Of a stretch of DNA of 64,000 bases, positions 25,895-34,480 are shown piece after piece. The stretch is from positions 248,001 through 312,000 of the forward strand of contig NZ_UTKY01000031.1 in NCBI RefSeq assembly GCF_900583165.1, read 5' to 3'. Origin of the DNA: Pseudomonas viridiflava (lineage in GTDB: Bacteria; Pseudomonadota; Gammaproteobacteria; Pseudomonadales; Pseudomonadaceae). The notes beneath the pieces are model-generated. The model was given only the letters and a program-made list of their open reading frames with translations, did no database searches and was not told the origin of the DNA. Positions within the stretch are counted from its first letter, which is position 1; the number at the start of each line of letters is the position of its first letter. The translations under genes and the position numbers were made by a program.

Positions 25895-27103
25895 TCAGCC
25901 CCCAAAGGTGAGTTGGAAGCCCTGCGCCGATTCGCGTATGGCCCTGGCAACGGCAGGCGCTACTCGGCAGTATTCATCTTCGCGCTTGAGCACGACTTCA
26001 AGGGTTTCAAGCAACGCTTGAAGTCGTGCTTCGGGGTGTTCGACTTCACAGTTTTTTGCAAACTCAAGGATGCCCAGGCGCGAGGCAAACAGTGACTTGT
26101 TGCCTGCCAGGTCCAGGGCCAGTGAGTCTTCGGGAATATACGCAGTGGTGTTCACGATGTCGTAGGCCGGCGCCAGGCGTGTATCAAATTTCACCGGATC
26201 GCTGTAGAGCACGCCGAAATTCTTCAAGTGAGCATCGCCGTTACCCACGATGCAGCTCAGGGCGACACTGTCGAACAGTTGGTCAAGCGAGCTACGGATC
26301 TGCACCGGCGCACAGAACAGGCGCACGGCCTTGGCGATGGCGGCGTAGCTTTTGCTGTATTTTTGTTCTGCAGAGAGCCCCATCAGTGTGGTCATGTCTT
26401 CAAAACCCAGCGGGTTGAGCTGCTCGTCCCGATCAAAGCGCCGCATGATGAACAGCTTATGGTTCTGCGACAGGTAAAACGGCGGCACCGGCAAGCCCGC
26501 ATCCCGCGCAATGGACATGCACAGGAATTCATTGATGGCCAGCCCGGGAAACTCCTCACGCCCACTCTTGATGATCAGGTCGTTGGTCTTGGAGGTGAAT
26601 TTCTGCTCGGGTGTTTGAGGCTTTTCCGGTACCAGCACCTTGGGTTGTACACCGGAAATACCCGCCCGCAGGATGTAGCGATCAACCAGGTCGGAAAAGA
26701 GATCTTCGGCGCCGTCCCAGGCCAGAATCTCATCGAGATTTTCCCCTGCGGCGGGCGGGCCATTGCGCTGGATCAATTCGTTGACCTGATCCGAAGACAC
26801 GAACACCCGACCAATCGGCGCACTGCTGCCGGACAGCGCCAGCAGCAACATTGGGTCGACTTTCACGGTCTTGGCGAGACGATTGCGCAGTTGCTCCAGC
26901 ACGTAACCTTCCGGCAGGTTCATCTGGAAGATGGGGTGAAGCTCCCGGCGGCGATATTCTTCTGCTCGCACTGGCATCGACAGGCCGACTGCGCTGTCTG
27001 CCAGCGCTTTGTCGCTGTAGCGAAACAGATAGTCGTCGGCGCTCATCAAGACGCTGCCGCTTTCACCCTGAGGCGTATGCACGCGCAAGCTGGGGTTATT
27101 CAT
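25895..27103 (-). CDS. hipA: HipA-family serine/threonine kinase toxin
   Basis: This 402-residue kinase has the HipA N-terminal subdomain (about 1-110) and a PI3/4-like kinase core: the flexible loop GISGVQPKV with Ser150 equivalent to the autophosphorylated serine of E. coli HipA, the ATP lysine K179 in LIIKSG, the catalytic GNGDAHLKNFGV (D290, N295) and the metal aspartate D315 in APAYDIV. All key residues are present. E. coli HipA phosphorylates GltX. The start overlaps the end of hipB by 8 bp, with GGGAG inside hipB as ribosome site, so antitoxin and toxin are coupled. Confidence 0.9.
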   Translation of the reverse strand: MNNPSLRVHTPQGESGSVLMSADDYLFRYSDKALADSAVGLSMPVRAEEYRRRELHPIFQMNLPEGYVLEQLRNRLAKTVKVDPMLLLALSGSSAPIGRVFVSSDQVNELIQRNGPPAAGENLDEILAWDGAEDLFSDLVDRYILRAGISGVQPKVLVPEKPQTPEQKFTSKTNDLIIKSGREEFPGLAINEFLCMSIARDAGLPVPPFYLSQNHKLFIMRRFDRDEQLNPLGFEDMTTLMGLSAEQKYSKSYAAIAKAVRLFCAPVQIRSSLDQLFDSVALSCIVGNGDAHLKNFGVLYSDPVKFDTRLAPAYDIVNTTAYIPEDSLALDLAGNKSLFASRLGILEFAKNCEVEHPEARLQALLETLEVVLKREDEYCRVAPAVARAIRESAQGFQLTFGG

Positions 27104-27350
27104 TGAACAGGTCTCCCAATTCTTCCAGTGTTGGCAGGGTTACAGGCACCAATTTGAGTTCACTGCCCAGCGCTGCAATCACACGGGCATAGGCATTCAT
27201 TGAAACCGAAGGGCTTCCCTGTTCAATTTCGATCAGTTTTTGACGTGTTACGCCCGCCAGGTTCGCCAGTTCTGCCTGCTTGTAGCCTCGATTGAGGCGC
27301 ATCGCCCGGACTTGGTCACCCAGTCGTTGGGTGATAATCGAAGTATCCAT
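27096..27350 (-). CDS. hipB: HipB-family XRE antitoxin
   Basis: This 84-residue protein is mostly a helix-turn-helix (LNRGYKQAELANLAGVTRQK and LIEIEQG) of the XRE/Cro type, followed by a short acidic tail (PTLEELGDLFNE). It precedes and overlaps hipA, the standard order for a type II module, and should bind the toxin and autorepress. No convincing Shine-Dalgarno sequence lies before the ATG. The AT-rich 42-bp spacer upstream includes the palindrome GTATAC, a possible operator half. Confidence 0.88.
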   Translation of the reverse strand: MDTSIITQRLGDQVRAMRLNRGYKQAELANLAGVTRQKLIEIEQGSPSVSMNAYARVIAALGSELKLVPVTLPTLEELGDLFNE

Positions 27351-27392
27351 GTCACATATTCATTACTTTAAAATGGTTAAGTCATGTATACG

Positions 27393-27911
27393 TTACATTT
27401 TTGGCGTGTCAAGCTTGCTCCGATCAAATACCCAGCTCAGCCTGCGCTCAAACCCGATTCTCCCCCGGTACGCCTCCCCGTTGTCCATCCACCCAAGCCC
27501 CAAATACAGCCCCATCGCCGCCACGTTGTCCGCGTCCACCGACAACTCCAACCCCCTGATCTGTGGCCACACCTGCAACGCCGCTGCCGGCAGCGCCTGC
27601 AAACAGGCTTTGCCGAATCCGCGGCCTTGCTGGTGCCGGTCCACCTGCAACGCATGCAACGTGGCGCTGTGTTCATCGGCCCAGTGAGGCAGGCAAGGTG
27701 GGCGTTTGAGCAGCAGGAACGCTACGGGCAGGCCGTCGGCGAGCAGCGCGAAGCCTTTGACGCTGGTTGGATTGGGATTGACCAGAAGGCTATTCAGTGC
27801 GCAGTAGATATCGCCGGAATAGGCCAGCTGTTCGGGGTGAACTTGCAGGGTGTCGAGCTGCTGTTTTTGCAAGAGGCTCAGCGTCTCATAGGGGACGAGG
27901 CGGGTTTCCAT
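27393..27911 (-). CDS. GNAT family N-acetyltransferase
   Basis: This 172-residue acetyltransferase has a substrate-variable N-terminal half, then LHALQVDRHQQGRGFGKACL as the acetyl-CoA loop and LSVDADNVAAMGLYLGLGW as the end motif. The frame is open to 28013 but METRLVPYETL at 27911 is a normal family start. It lies 42 bp upstream of hipB on the same strand. This short gap could allow read-through into the toxin-antitoxin pair, though nothing ties the functions together. Confidence 0.82.
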   Translation of the reverse strand: METRLVPYETLSLLQKQQLDTLQVHPEQLAYSGDIYCALNSLLVNPNPTSVKGFALLADGLPVAFLLLKRPPCLPHWADEHSATLHALQVDRHQQGRGFGKACLQALPAAALQVWPQIRGLELSVDADNVAAMGLYLGLGWMDNGEAYRGRIGFERRLSWVFDRSKLDTPKM

Positions 27912-28038
27912 CGGGGCTGCATCCCAAATACTACAGAGAGGCGGCGATTCTAGCGGGTTTGGCGCTGATCTATAGTGAATACCGTTCGAACACTGAATCC
28001 CTGAACACAACAACCCTAAGACTCAGGAGGTTTACCCC

Positions 28039-28518
28039 ATGTCCAGCCAACCAGCCGAATTTGAACTGTCCATCAGCCGCGTGATCGACGCGCCCCGCAG
28101 CCGGGTGTTTCGCGCCTGGACCGAACCTGCCTTGCTGCAACAGTGGTGGGGGCCCCACGGCATGACCACCCCGGAGTGCGAAATGAACCTGTGGGTCGGT
28201 GGGCTGTTTCGCACCTTGATGCGCGCTCCGGATGGCAGCGAATACCCAACCCAGGGCGTGTTCCTCGAGATCGTCGCGCCTCGGCGGCTGGTGTTTACCG
28301 ATGCGTTTACGCCGGGCTGGATTCCCTCGGGCAAGCCATTCATGACCGCCGAAGTGATCTTGCAGGAAGTGGAGGGTGACAAGACGCTCTATACCGCCCG
28401 TGCCATGCATTGGAGTGCTGAGGATAAGAAAGCTCATGAGGCCATGGGCTTTCATGACGGCTGGGGGCAAAGCCTGGATCGGCTGGTGACGTTGGTGACT
28501 GAAGGAATGCGCGATTGA
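28039..28518 (+). CDS. SRPBCC / AHSA1 domain protein
   Basis: The 159 residues form one START-like AHSA1 domain: ISRVIDAPRSRVFRAWTEP at the N-terminus, QWWGPHGMTTP, GVFLEIVAPRRLVFTDAF and the C-terminal helix HDGWGQSLDRLVTLV. Such proteins have a hydrophobic cavity; the family was named after the Hsp90 activator Aha1 but bacterial members have unknown ligands. A near-consensus ribosome site AGGAGG lies before the ATG. Single gene followed by a REPIN. Confidence 0.87.
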   Translation: MSSQPAEFELSISRVIDAPRSRVFRAWTEPALLQQWWGPHGMTTPECEMNLWVGGLFRTLMRAPDGSEYPTQGVFLEIVAPRRLVFTDAFTPGWIPSGKPFMTAEVILQEVEGDKTLYTARAMHWSAEDKKAHEAMGFHDGWGQSLDRLVTLVTEGMRD

Positions 28519-28539
28519 ACAGGCTGTAGAAGTGCAAAG

Positions 28540-28628
28540 TGTGGGAGGGGGCTTGCCCCCGATTGCAGAGGTTCAGTTACAGATAGGCTGGCTGACACAC
28601 CGCTATCGGGGGCAAGCCCCCTCCCACC
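28540..28628. repeat. REPIN-type element, family A
   Basis: Inverted doublet with a shorter, unusual spacer (AGAGGTTCAGTTACAGATAG) and a degenerate outer right end (CTCCCACCTAG). It lies between convergent genes. Confidence 0.9.
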
Positions 28629-28652
28629 TAGAGATGCGCTATCTGGAATAAA

Positions 28653-29507
28653 TTATTCAAGCATCTTGCCCAACAACCAACTCCCCGCCGGCCCCGGCGG
28701 GTGATGCCGCGACCACAACGCATCCACTGCCACGAAACGCGGCCAACTGCGCGCCTTGAGCTCCACCAGTTGGCCGCGTGCAAAGCGTTCTACCAGCCAG
28801 CGCGGAAGGGGTGTCCAACCAAAACCCAGCTGGGCCATTTCCATCAGCATCAAGTAACTGGGCGCCGACCACACACGCCCGCTGGCACGGATTTCAGTGG
28901 GGTTAATGATGCTCGCCAGGCGCAGCTCGCGGTGTTGTTGCAGGGTGTCGGCCGAGATGTTTTGCAGTGTGGCCATCGGGTGTTCGGGTGAGACAAACAG
29001 CGCAATCTCCGTGCTTTCCGCCACCGGCGCGCCGGTAAGGTCGGGCGGGTAAACCGCCTGTTTTTCGATAAACGCGATATGTGCCCGGCCGCTTTGTACC
29101 AGGGCGATCAGGTCTTCGCATTCGGCGATCAGGCATTCCAGCTCAAGGTCGGGGTAGCGCTGTTCAAAGTGTTTCAGCGCGACTTCGAAGTGGTCGGACT
29201 GGTAGGTATCGGACATCGCGATAGTCAGCTTGTGCTCCAAACCTTGGGCCAGCTGGCTCGCCGCCAGTTCCAGGCGACTGTTGGCTTCGAGCACCTGCTC
29301 GGCCCGTTGTAGCAGCAGGTGCCCGGCCGGCGTCAGCGTCGGCTTTCGGCTGCTGCGGTCAAACAGCACCACGTCCAGGTCGATTTCCAGGCTGGCTACT
29401 GCTGCGCTGACGGTGGACTGGCTCTTGCCCAGCTTGCGCGCAGCCGCCGAAAACGAACCTTGAGTTGCGGCCTGAACGAACGCCTGCAACACCTCATTGG
29501 AGGCCAT
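28653..29507 (-). CDS. LysR-family regulator, probably of the adjacent PACE pump
   Basis: This 284-residue protein has an N-terminal winged helix (FVQAATQGSFSAAARKLGKS) and a LysR effector domain from about residue 88. Its gene is divergent from the PACE efflux gene, 88 bp apart. In Acinetobacter the PACE pump gene aceI is controlled by the divergent LysR regulator AceR, so the same logic is inferred here. Two copies of AAGTATCG 33 bp apart in the spacer are candidate binding sites. Confidence 0.85.
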   Translation of the reverse strand: MASNEVLQAFVQAATQGSFSAAARKLGKSQSTVSAAVASLEIDLDVVLFDRSSRKPTLTPAGHLLLQRAEQVLEANSRLELAASQLAQGLEHKLTIAMSDTYQSDHFEVALKHFEQRYPDLELECLIAECEDLIALVQSGRAHIAFIEKQAVYPPDLTGAPVAESTEIALFVSPEHPMATLQNISADTLQQHRELRLASIINPTEIRASGRVWSAPSYLMLMEMAQLGFGWTPLPRWLVERFARGQLVELKARSWPRFVAVDALWSRHHPPGPAGSWLLGKMLE

Positions 29508-29548
29508 AAGTATCGCCTTGATCGATGGTTATTGGTTATGAAGTATCG
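29508..29548. promoter_or_regulatory. Direct repeats in the LysR-PACE spacer
   Basis: AAGTATCG occurs at 29508-29515 and 29541-29548, exactly 33 bp or about three helical turns apart, so both would face the same side of the DNA. Candidate sites for the LysR regulator. Confidence 0.45.
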
Positions 29549-29595
29549 GTCTGGTGGGCAATGATGGCAACCGTCTTCACTCACGGAGCCGGGCC

Positions 29596-30108
29596 ATGAC
29601 CCCTACCAAATCGATGACTGAGCGTGTTTGCCAAGCCCTGGGCTTTGAGGGCCTGGCCCTGTTGATCTGCACCCCGCTGTTGGTGTGGATCACCGGCCGG
29701 CCGGCGCTGGAAATGGGCGCTGTCACGTTGGGCCTGAGCCTGCTGGCGCTGAGCTGGAACATCATTTTCAACAGCCTGTTCGACCGTCTCAAAGTGCGCC
29801 TGCAACTGGCCGGCGGCGCGTGGACCCGGGTGTTGCATGCGCTGTTGTTCGAAGGCGGGCTGATTATCGTCGCGGTGCCGTTGATTGCGGCCTGGTTGGA
29901 TATCAGCCTGATCCAGGCGTTTATGCTCGACATCGGTGTACTGCTGTTTTTCCTGCCTTACACCTATGTCTATCACTGGGGCTATGACGTGCTGCGCGAG
30001 CGGTTTTTACAGAAACATGCCGCCCGACGCCTCGACGCGCTGCCCGGTGATCCAGTGGCTGCCGTCGGCCAGCAGGCTAGCGATCGCGCCGCCAATATCG
30101 TCCGGTAA
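29596..30108 (+). CDS. PACE-family multidrug/biocide efflux transporter
   Basis: The 170 residues contain four membrane segments arranged as two bacterial transmembrane pair domains. The conserved membrane glutamate is in GFEGLALLICTPLL, the WNIIFNSLFDRL motif ends repeat one, and LLFEGGLIIV and YTYVYHWGYD mark repeat two. Family members such as AceI export chlorhexidine and short-chain diamines. ACGGAG lies before ATG 29596. The last 34 codons including the stop (30007-30108) run antisense through the 3' end of the SDR gene, giving a hydrophilic tail (about 33 residues) beyond the usual family end. Confidence 0.88.
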   Translation: MTPTKSMTERVCQALGFEGLALLICTPLLVWITGRPALEMGAVTLGLSLLALSWNIIFNSLFDRLKVRLQLAGGAWTRVLHALLFEGGLIIVAVPLIAAWLDISLIQAFMLDIGVLLFFLPYTYVYHWGYDVLRERFLQKHAARRLDALPGDPVAAVGQQASDRAANIVR

Positions 30109-30765
30109 ACCAGCGCGGCCCAGGGCGGTGTTGTTGGCGACCATGCTGTTGAGGGCCGCATTGTCGCGAACGGCGCCGCCGCCGAAGTCGGTCTCGATGG
30201 CGCCAGGGGCGAGGATGTTAACGCTGATACCGCGGGCGCCCAACTCTTTGGCCTGGTAGCGCGTCAGTACTTCCATTGCGCCCTTCATTGCAGCGTACGC
30301 GGCGTAGCCGGGCAGGCTGAAACGCGCCAGACCGCTGGAAATATTCAGGATACGGCCACCGTCGTGGAGCAACGGCAACAGCTTCTGGGTCAGGAAAAAC
30401 GGGCCCTTGAATTGCACTGCCACCAACTGGTCGAACTGAGCTTCAGTGGTATCGGCAAAGCTCGCGTGAATGCCGATACCGGCGTTGTTGACCAGAAAGT
30501 CGAAGTGGTCCTGGGCAAAAACGTCCTGGAGCACGCCTGCCACCGCGCCGGCAAAATCACCGAAGCTCGCGCTCTGGCTCACGTCCAATTGCAGCATTGC
30601 AGCGCGGCCGCCCAACTGTTCGATCTGGGCTACCAACGCCTGCGCTTCATCGGCCTTGCTGTGATAGGTGCCGATGATATCCACGCCTTGTGCCGCCAGG
30701 TGCAGTGCAGCGCTTTTGCCAAGGCCGCGGCTGGCGCCGGTGATCAATGCGATTTTGCGGGTCAT
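30007..30765 (-). CDS. SDR-family oxidoreductase
   Basis: This 252-residue classical short-chain dehydrogenase has the cofactor motif ITGASRGLGKS at the N-terminus, the NNAGIGIH segment, the catalytic YAAYAAMKG (Tyr and Lys) and the normal C-terminal end HWITGQRVEASGG. The substrate is unknown. MTRKIALITG at 30765 is preferred over the longer frame to 30816. The gene is divergent from a LysR regulator that probably controls it and overlaps the PACE gene tail-to-tail by 102 bp. Confidence 0.9.
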   Translation of the reverse strand: MTRKIALITGASRGLGKSAALHLAAQGVDIIGTYHSKADEAQALVAQIEQLGGRAAMLQLDVSQSASFGDFAGAVAGVLQDVFAQDHFDFLVNNAGIGIHASFADTTEAQFDQLVAVQFKGPFFLTQKLLPLLHDGGRILNISSGLARFSLPGYAAYAAMKGAMEVLTRYQAKELGARGISVNILAPGAIETDFGGGAVRDNAALNSMVANNTALGRAGLPDDIGGAIASLLADGSHWITGQRVEASGGMFL

Positions 30766-30871
30766 GGGGTGTGCCTCTGTGAGTGATGGTGGGAAGGAGT
30801 GTATTTGTCCGCTCATAACGTGATAAACAACGCTATACCGGAATCACTGGCCGGATAAGGCGAACAATCCC

Positions 30872-31768
30872 ATGAACAAACTGGAGCTGCTGCGCACCTT
30901 TGTGCGCGTCACCGAACTGTCGAGTTTTACCCAGGCCGGCGAAAGCCTGGGGCTGCCGCGCTCCACCGTGTCCGAACATGTGCAGGCGCTGGAAGAATTG
31001 CTCGGCGCGCGCCTGCTGCAACGCACCACGCGCAAGGTGCAGGCAACCCAGGACGGGCGAGTGCTGTATGAACGCAGCAAGGACTTGCTGTCGCACATGG
31101 AGGAGCTCGAAGGGTTATTCCGCCAAGACGAAGCGCAATTGGCCGGGCGTATTCGGGTGGACATGCCCAACGTGATGGCGCGAGAAGTGATCCTGCCGCG
31201 CCTGCCGTCATTTATGCAGGCGCACCCGCTGATCGAGTTGGAAATCAGCAGCTCCGACCGCCAGGTCGACCTGATTGCCGAAGGCTTTGACTGCGTGCTG
31301 CGGGTTGGCGCGCAGCCCGATCAAAGCGTGGTGGCGCGCAAGGTGTGCAGCATGCCGATGGCTAACTGCGTGAGCCCGGCCTACGTGCAGCGCTATGGCA
31401 CGCCGCTGACCCTGGATGACCTCGCCGAGCATCAACTGGTGCACTACGTGCGGCCCCTGGGCTCGCGCTCGGCGGGGTTCGAATACCAGCAGGGCAGCAA
31501 GGTGCACCGCGTGCCGATGGCCGGGCGGGTCACGGTCAACAGCACCGATGCGTATCAGGCGGCCTGCCTGGGCGGTTTTGGTATTACCCAGGTGCCGTTG
31601 CTGGGGATCCGCGAATTATTGGCCCGTGGTGAGCTGATCGCCGTGTTGCCCGACTACCCCGCACCGGCGCTGGATATTTCCCTGCTCTACGCCGGCCAAC
31701 GGCACCTGCCGCAGCGCGTGCGGGTGTTTATGGATTGGCTGGCGGCGACGTTGCAAGCCCAGTTCTAA
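30872..31768 (+). CDS. LysR-family regulator (CrgA/AaeR-like), divergent from the SDR gene
   Basis: This 298-residue protein has an N-terminal winged helix (FVRVTELSSFTQAGESLGLP, then RSTVSEHVQALEELLG) and a type 2 periplasmic-binding fold with the DLIAEGFDCVLRVG segment typical of the LysR subfamily that regulates adjacent SDR genes. The 106-bp divergent spacer should hold the target. Its 3' end overlaps the next convergent gene by four bases. Confidence 0.87.
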   Translation: MNKLELLRTFVRVTELSSFTQAGESLGLPRSTVSEHVQALEELLGARLLQRTTRKVQATQDGRVLYERSKDLLSHMEELEGLFRQDEAQLAGRIRVDMPNVMAREVILPRLPSFMQAHPLIELEISSSDRQVDLIAEGFDCVLRVGAQPDQSVVARKVCSMPMANCVSPAYVQRYGTPLTLDDLAEHQLVHYVRPLGSRSAGFEYQQGSKVHRVPMAGRVTVNSTDAYQAACLGGFGITQVPLLGIRELLARGELIAVLPDYPAPALDISLLYAGQRHLPQRVRVFMDWLAATLQAQF

Positions 31769-32688
31769 CGGCGCCCCGACAACTGTTGCGGCGTCAGGAA
31801 CGCGTCGTGGAAGTAATCGCGCACCGCCTGCATCGCCGGGGTAAACGCGCGCTCGCGGTGCCAGGCCAGGCCGACGCTCATTGGGGTGACGGGGTCGGTG
31901 ACCGTCAGGGTTTCAATGCGCTTGCCTTCCAGGGACCAGGGCCGGTGCACCAGATCCGACAGGATCGCCACGCCACTGCCATTGGCAACCATGCTGCGCA
32001 CCGCCTCCACCGAGCTGGTGCGCAGCCGCACCTTGGGCGATTGCCCGGCCTGTTCCCAATAGCGCATGGCGCTGTGTTCGGCCTCATCCACGGTGAGCAG
32101 GATGTAGGGTTGTTGCGCCACATCCGCCAGGCTCACGGCCCCACGCTCACACAGCGGGTGATGGCTGGGCAGCCACAGCCGGCGTTCGGAGTTGAAGAGG
32201 ATTTCGGAAACGATATCCGGGTGAGTCAGATTGGCGGTGAGCACCACGGCCATGTCGAACTCGCCGTCCAATAGCCCTTGTTCGATGGCCTGGCGCTCCT
32301 GCTCGAACACCTCGATGGTCACGTCCGGGTGCCAGTGCTCCATGCGCTGCAGGTGGTGCGGCAGGAAGTACCCGAGCACCGTATAGCTGGCGGCCAGGCG
32401 CAGCACACCGCTGGCGCGGTAGTCGGGCAGGGGGCTGTTCAGCGCGTCATCCACACTGCGCACAATCACATAGGCGCGGTTGAGAAAATGCCGGCCGGCG
32501 TCGGTGAGGTTCATGCCCTGGGCCGAGCGCACGAACAGTTGCACGCCGAGCATGGCCTCCAGCTCCTTGATCGCTGTGGTCACCGCCGACTGGGAGATGT
32601 TCAAGTGAATCGCCGCCTGGGAAATCTGGCCGATTTCGGCGGTGGCGATGAAGTAGCGGACTTGGCGCAAGGTCAGGGACATAGCCAT
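31765..32688 (-). CDS. LysR-family regulator, divergent from pxpABC
   Basis: This 307-residue protein has an N-terminal winged helix ([20 protein letters not shown], then [15 protein letters not shown]) and an effector domain. It lies head-to-head with pxpA across 96 bp, so it is the probable regulator of 5-oxoproline use. ATG at 32688 or 32682 are both possible; neither has a strong ribosome site. Inverted repeats at 32698-32729 fill the spacer. Confidence 0.86.
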   Translation of the reverse strand: MAMSLTLRQVRYFIATAEIGQISQAAIHLNISQSAVTTAIKELEAMLGVQLFVRSAQGMNLTDAGRHFLNRAYVIVRSVDDALNSPLPDYRASGVLRLAASYTVLGYFLPHHLQRMEHWHPDVTIEVFEQERQAIEQGLLDGEFDMAVVLTANLTHPDIVSEILFNSERRLWLPSHHPLCERGAVSLADVAQQPYILLTVDEAEHSAMRYWEQAGQSPKVRLRTSSVEAVRSMVANGSGVAILSDLVHRPWSLEGKRIETLTVTDPVTPMSVGLAWHRERAFTPAMQAVRDYFHDAFLTPQQLSGRR

Positions 32689-32697
32689 ATCTGTTTT

Positions 32698-32729
32698 TCA
32701 GAAGATGGGTCATCTGATAATAGATCTTC
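32698..32729. promoter_or_regulatory. Inverted repeats between LysR gene and pxpA
   Basis: TCAGAAGA-TGGG-TCATCTGA (32698-32717) matches in seven of eight arm positions, and GAAGAT (32701) is repeated in inverse form as ATCTTC (32724-32729). Overlapping dyads of this type are common LysR sites. Confidence 0.5.
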
Positions 32730-32784
32730 CCAAGGGGTCAAGCCCCGGCCTACTTTCAAGCATCACTTAGGCGGAGCGACCCCG

Positions 32785-33543
32785 ATGCAGGCAGTGGATT
32801 TCAACTCGGACATGGGCGAAGGCTTCGGCCCCTGGACCATCGGCGACGGCGTCGACGCCGAACTGATGGCCTCTATCAGCTCGGCCAATATCGCCACCGG
32901 CTTTCACGCCGGCGACCCCGGCACCATGCGCCGTACCGTGGAGCGGGCGAAACAATTGGGTGTGGCCATCGGCGCTCATCCAGGCTTTCGCGACTTGGTA
33001 GGTTTTGGCCGTCGACACATCAACGCACCCGCCCAGGAACTGGTGGACGATATCCTCTACCAGCTCGGCGCCCTGCGGGAAATCGCTCGCGCCCAAGGCG
33101 TAACCCTGCAACACATCAAACCCCACGGCGCGCTGTATATGCACCTGGCCCGCGATGAAGAAGCCGCGCGTTTGCTGGTGCAAAACCTGCAAATCATCGA
33201 ACCGACATTGTTGCTGTACTGCATGCCCAACTCGGTGATCTGGCGCGTCGCCCAGGAGCTGGGGCAACCGGTGGTGCGGGAGTTTTATGCCGACCGTGAG
33301 TACGATCTCAGCGGCTCCATTGTGTTTACCCGCAATGTGCGTGCGCTGGACCCCGCCACGGTAGCGGCGCGCGTGCTACGGGCGTGTCAGACCGGGTTGG
33401 TCAAGACCGTCGAAGGCGAAGACCTGTTTATCGAATTCGACTCCATCTGCCTGCACAGCGACACCCCCGGTGCGCTGGAGCTGGTAGAGGCGACCCGTGA
33501 GGCGTTGGACCAAGCGGGCATTACTGTCAAAACACCACAATAA
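32785..33543 (+). CDS. pxpA: 5-oxoprolinase subunit A (LamB/YcsF family)
   Basis: The 252-residue protein has the family start [18 protein letters not shown] and [46 protein letters not shown], all typical of PxpA. With PxpB and PxpC it forms the ATP-dependent prokaryotic 5-oxoprolinase that converts pyroglutamate to glutamate. The frame stays open far upstream through the divergent LysR gene, but the family start and GGCGGAG put it at 32785. The 58-bp gap to pxpB suggests one operon. Confidence 0.93.
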   Translation: MQAVDFNSDMGEGFGPWTIGDGVDAELMASISSANIATGFHAGDPGTMRRTVERAKQLGVAIGAHPGFRDLVGFGRRHINAPAQELVDDILYQLGALREIARAQGVTLQHIKPHGALYMHLARDEEAARLLVQNLQIIEPTLLLYCMPNSVIWRVAQELGQPVVREFYADREYDLSGSIVFTRNVRALDPATVAARVLRACQTGLVKTVEGEDLFIEFDSICLHSDTPGALELVEATREALDQAGITVKTPQ

Positions 33544-33601
33544 ATAACCCCGTCCTTACTTTTATGCCTGCCTTTCTATAACGATTCCAAGAGGAACAGA
33601 C

Positions 33602-34480
33602 ATGGCTGAAACGTCCCCCATCCGCTACAGCTTTGGCGGTGATGAACACCTGTTTGCCGAAGTCAGCGACAGCATGTCCCTGGAGGCCTTTTTCAAGGGC
33701 ATGGCGGTGACCCGTGCGGTGGAGCGCCTGGCGCTGGAGGGCGTGCTGGATGTGTGCCTGGCCAATGCATCGTTCCAGATTCGCTTCGACCCTGACCGCA
33801 TCGCACCCCATGTGCTGCTAGACGCGGTACAGACCGCCGAAGCCCAGGCGGTGGCCGAGCGCACGTTGCACACGCGCATCATCGAGATCCCGGTGCTCTA
33901 CAACGACCCCTGGACCCATGAAACCCTGATGCGCTTTCGCGACCGCCATCAAGACCCCAGCGGCACCGACCTGGAATACGCCGCACGCATCAACGGCCTG
34001 GCCGATGTGGATGCGTTTATCGCCGCCCACAGCGGCGCGCCGTGGTTTGTGTCGATGGTGGGGTTTGTCGCGGGCCTGCCGTTTATGTTCCAGATGGTCG
34101 AGCGCGAACGGCAATTACAGGTGCCCAAGTACCTGCGGCCGCGCACCGATACGCCCAAGTTGACCCTCGGCCATGGCGGCTGTTTCGGCTGCATTTACTC
34201 GGTACGCGGCGCCGGTGGTTACCAGATGTTTGGCGTGACCCCGGCGCCGATCTACGACCCGGCGCAGCAGCTCGCGTACCTCAAGGAGCACATGGTGTTC
34301 TTCCGTCCCGGCGATATCGTGCAGTTCAAGCCGATGGACCGTGAGGCCTACGACCTGGCCGTCGCCGAGGTGGATGCAGGCCGATTCGACTTGCGCATCC
34401 GCCCGGTGGAATTTTCCCTCGACGCGTTTCTCGCCGACCCCATCGGTTATCCGAAAACCCTGCAGGAGGCGCTGGCATGA
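33602..34480 (+). CDS. pxpB: 5-oxoprolinase subunit B (carboxyltransferase/allophanate hydrolase subunit 1 domain)
   Basis: This 292-residue protein carries the KipI/PxpB domain: IIEIPVLYNDPWT, then FVAGLPFMFQM, the glycine-rich TPKLTLGHGGCFGCIYSV (probable active-site loop) and IYDPAQQLAYLKEHMVFFRPGDIV. It is longer than E. coli PxpB (about 218 residues), with extra sequence between the domain halves and a C-terminal extension after about residue 245. AGAGGAAC lies before the ATG. It overlaps pxpC by four bases (ATGA). Confidence 0.88.
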   Translation: MAETSPIRYSFGGDEHLFAEVSDSMSLEAFFKGMAVTRAVERLALEGVLDVCLANASFQIRFDPDRIAPHVLLDAVQTAEAQAVAERTLHTRIIEIPVLYNDPWTHETLMRFRDRHQDPSGTDLEYAARINGLADVDAFIAAHSGAPWFVSMVGFVAGLPFMFQMVERERQLQVPKYLRPRTDTPKLTLGHGGCFGCIYSVRGAGGYQMFGVTPAPIYDPAQQLAYLKEHMVFFRPGDIVQFKPMDREAYDLAVAEVDAGRFDLRIRPVEFSLDAFLADPIGYPKTLQEALA

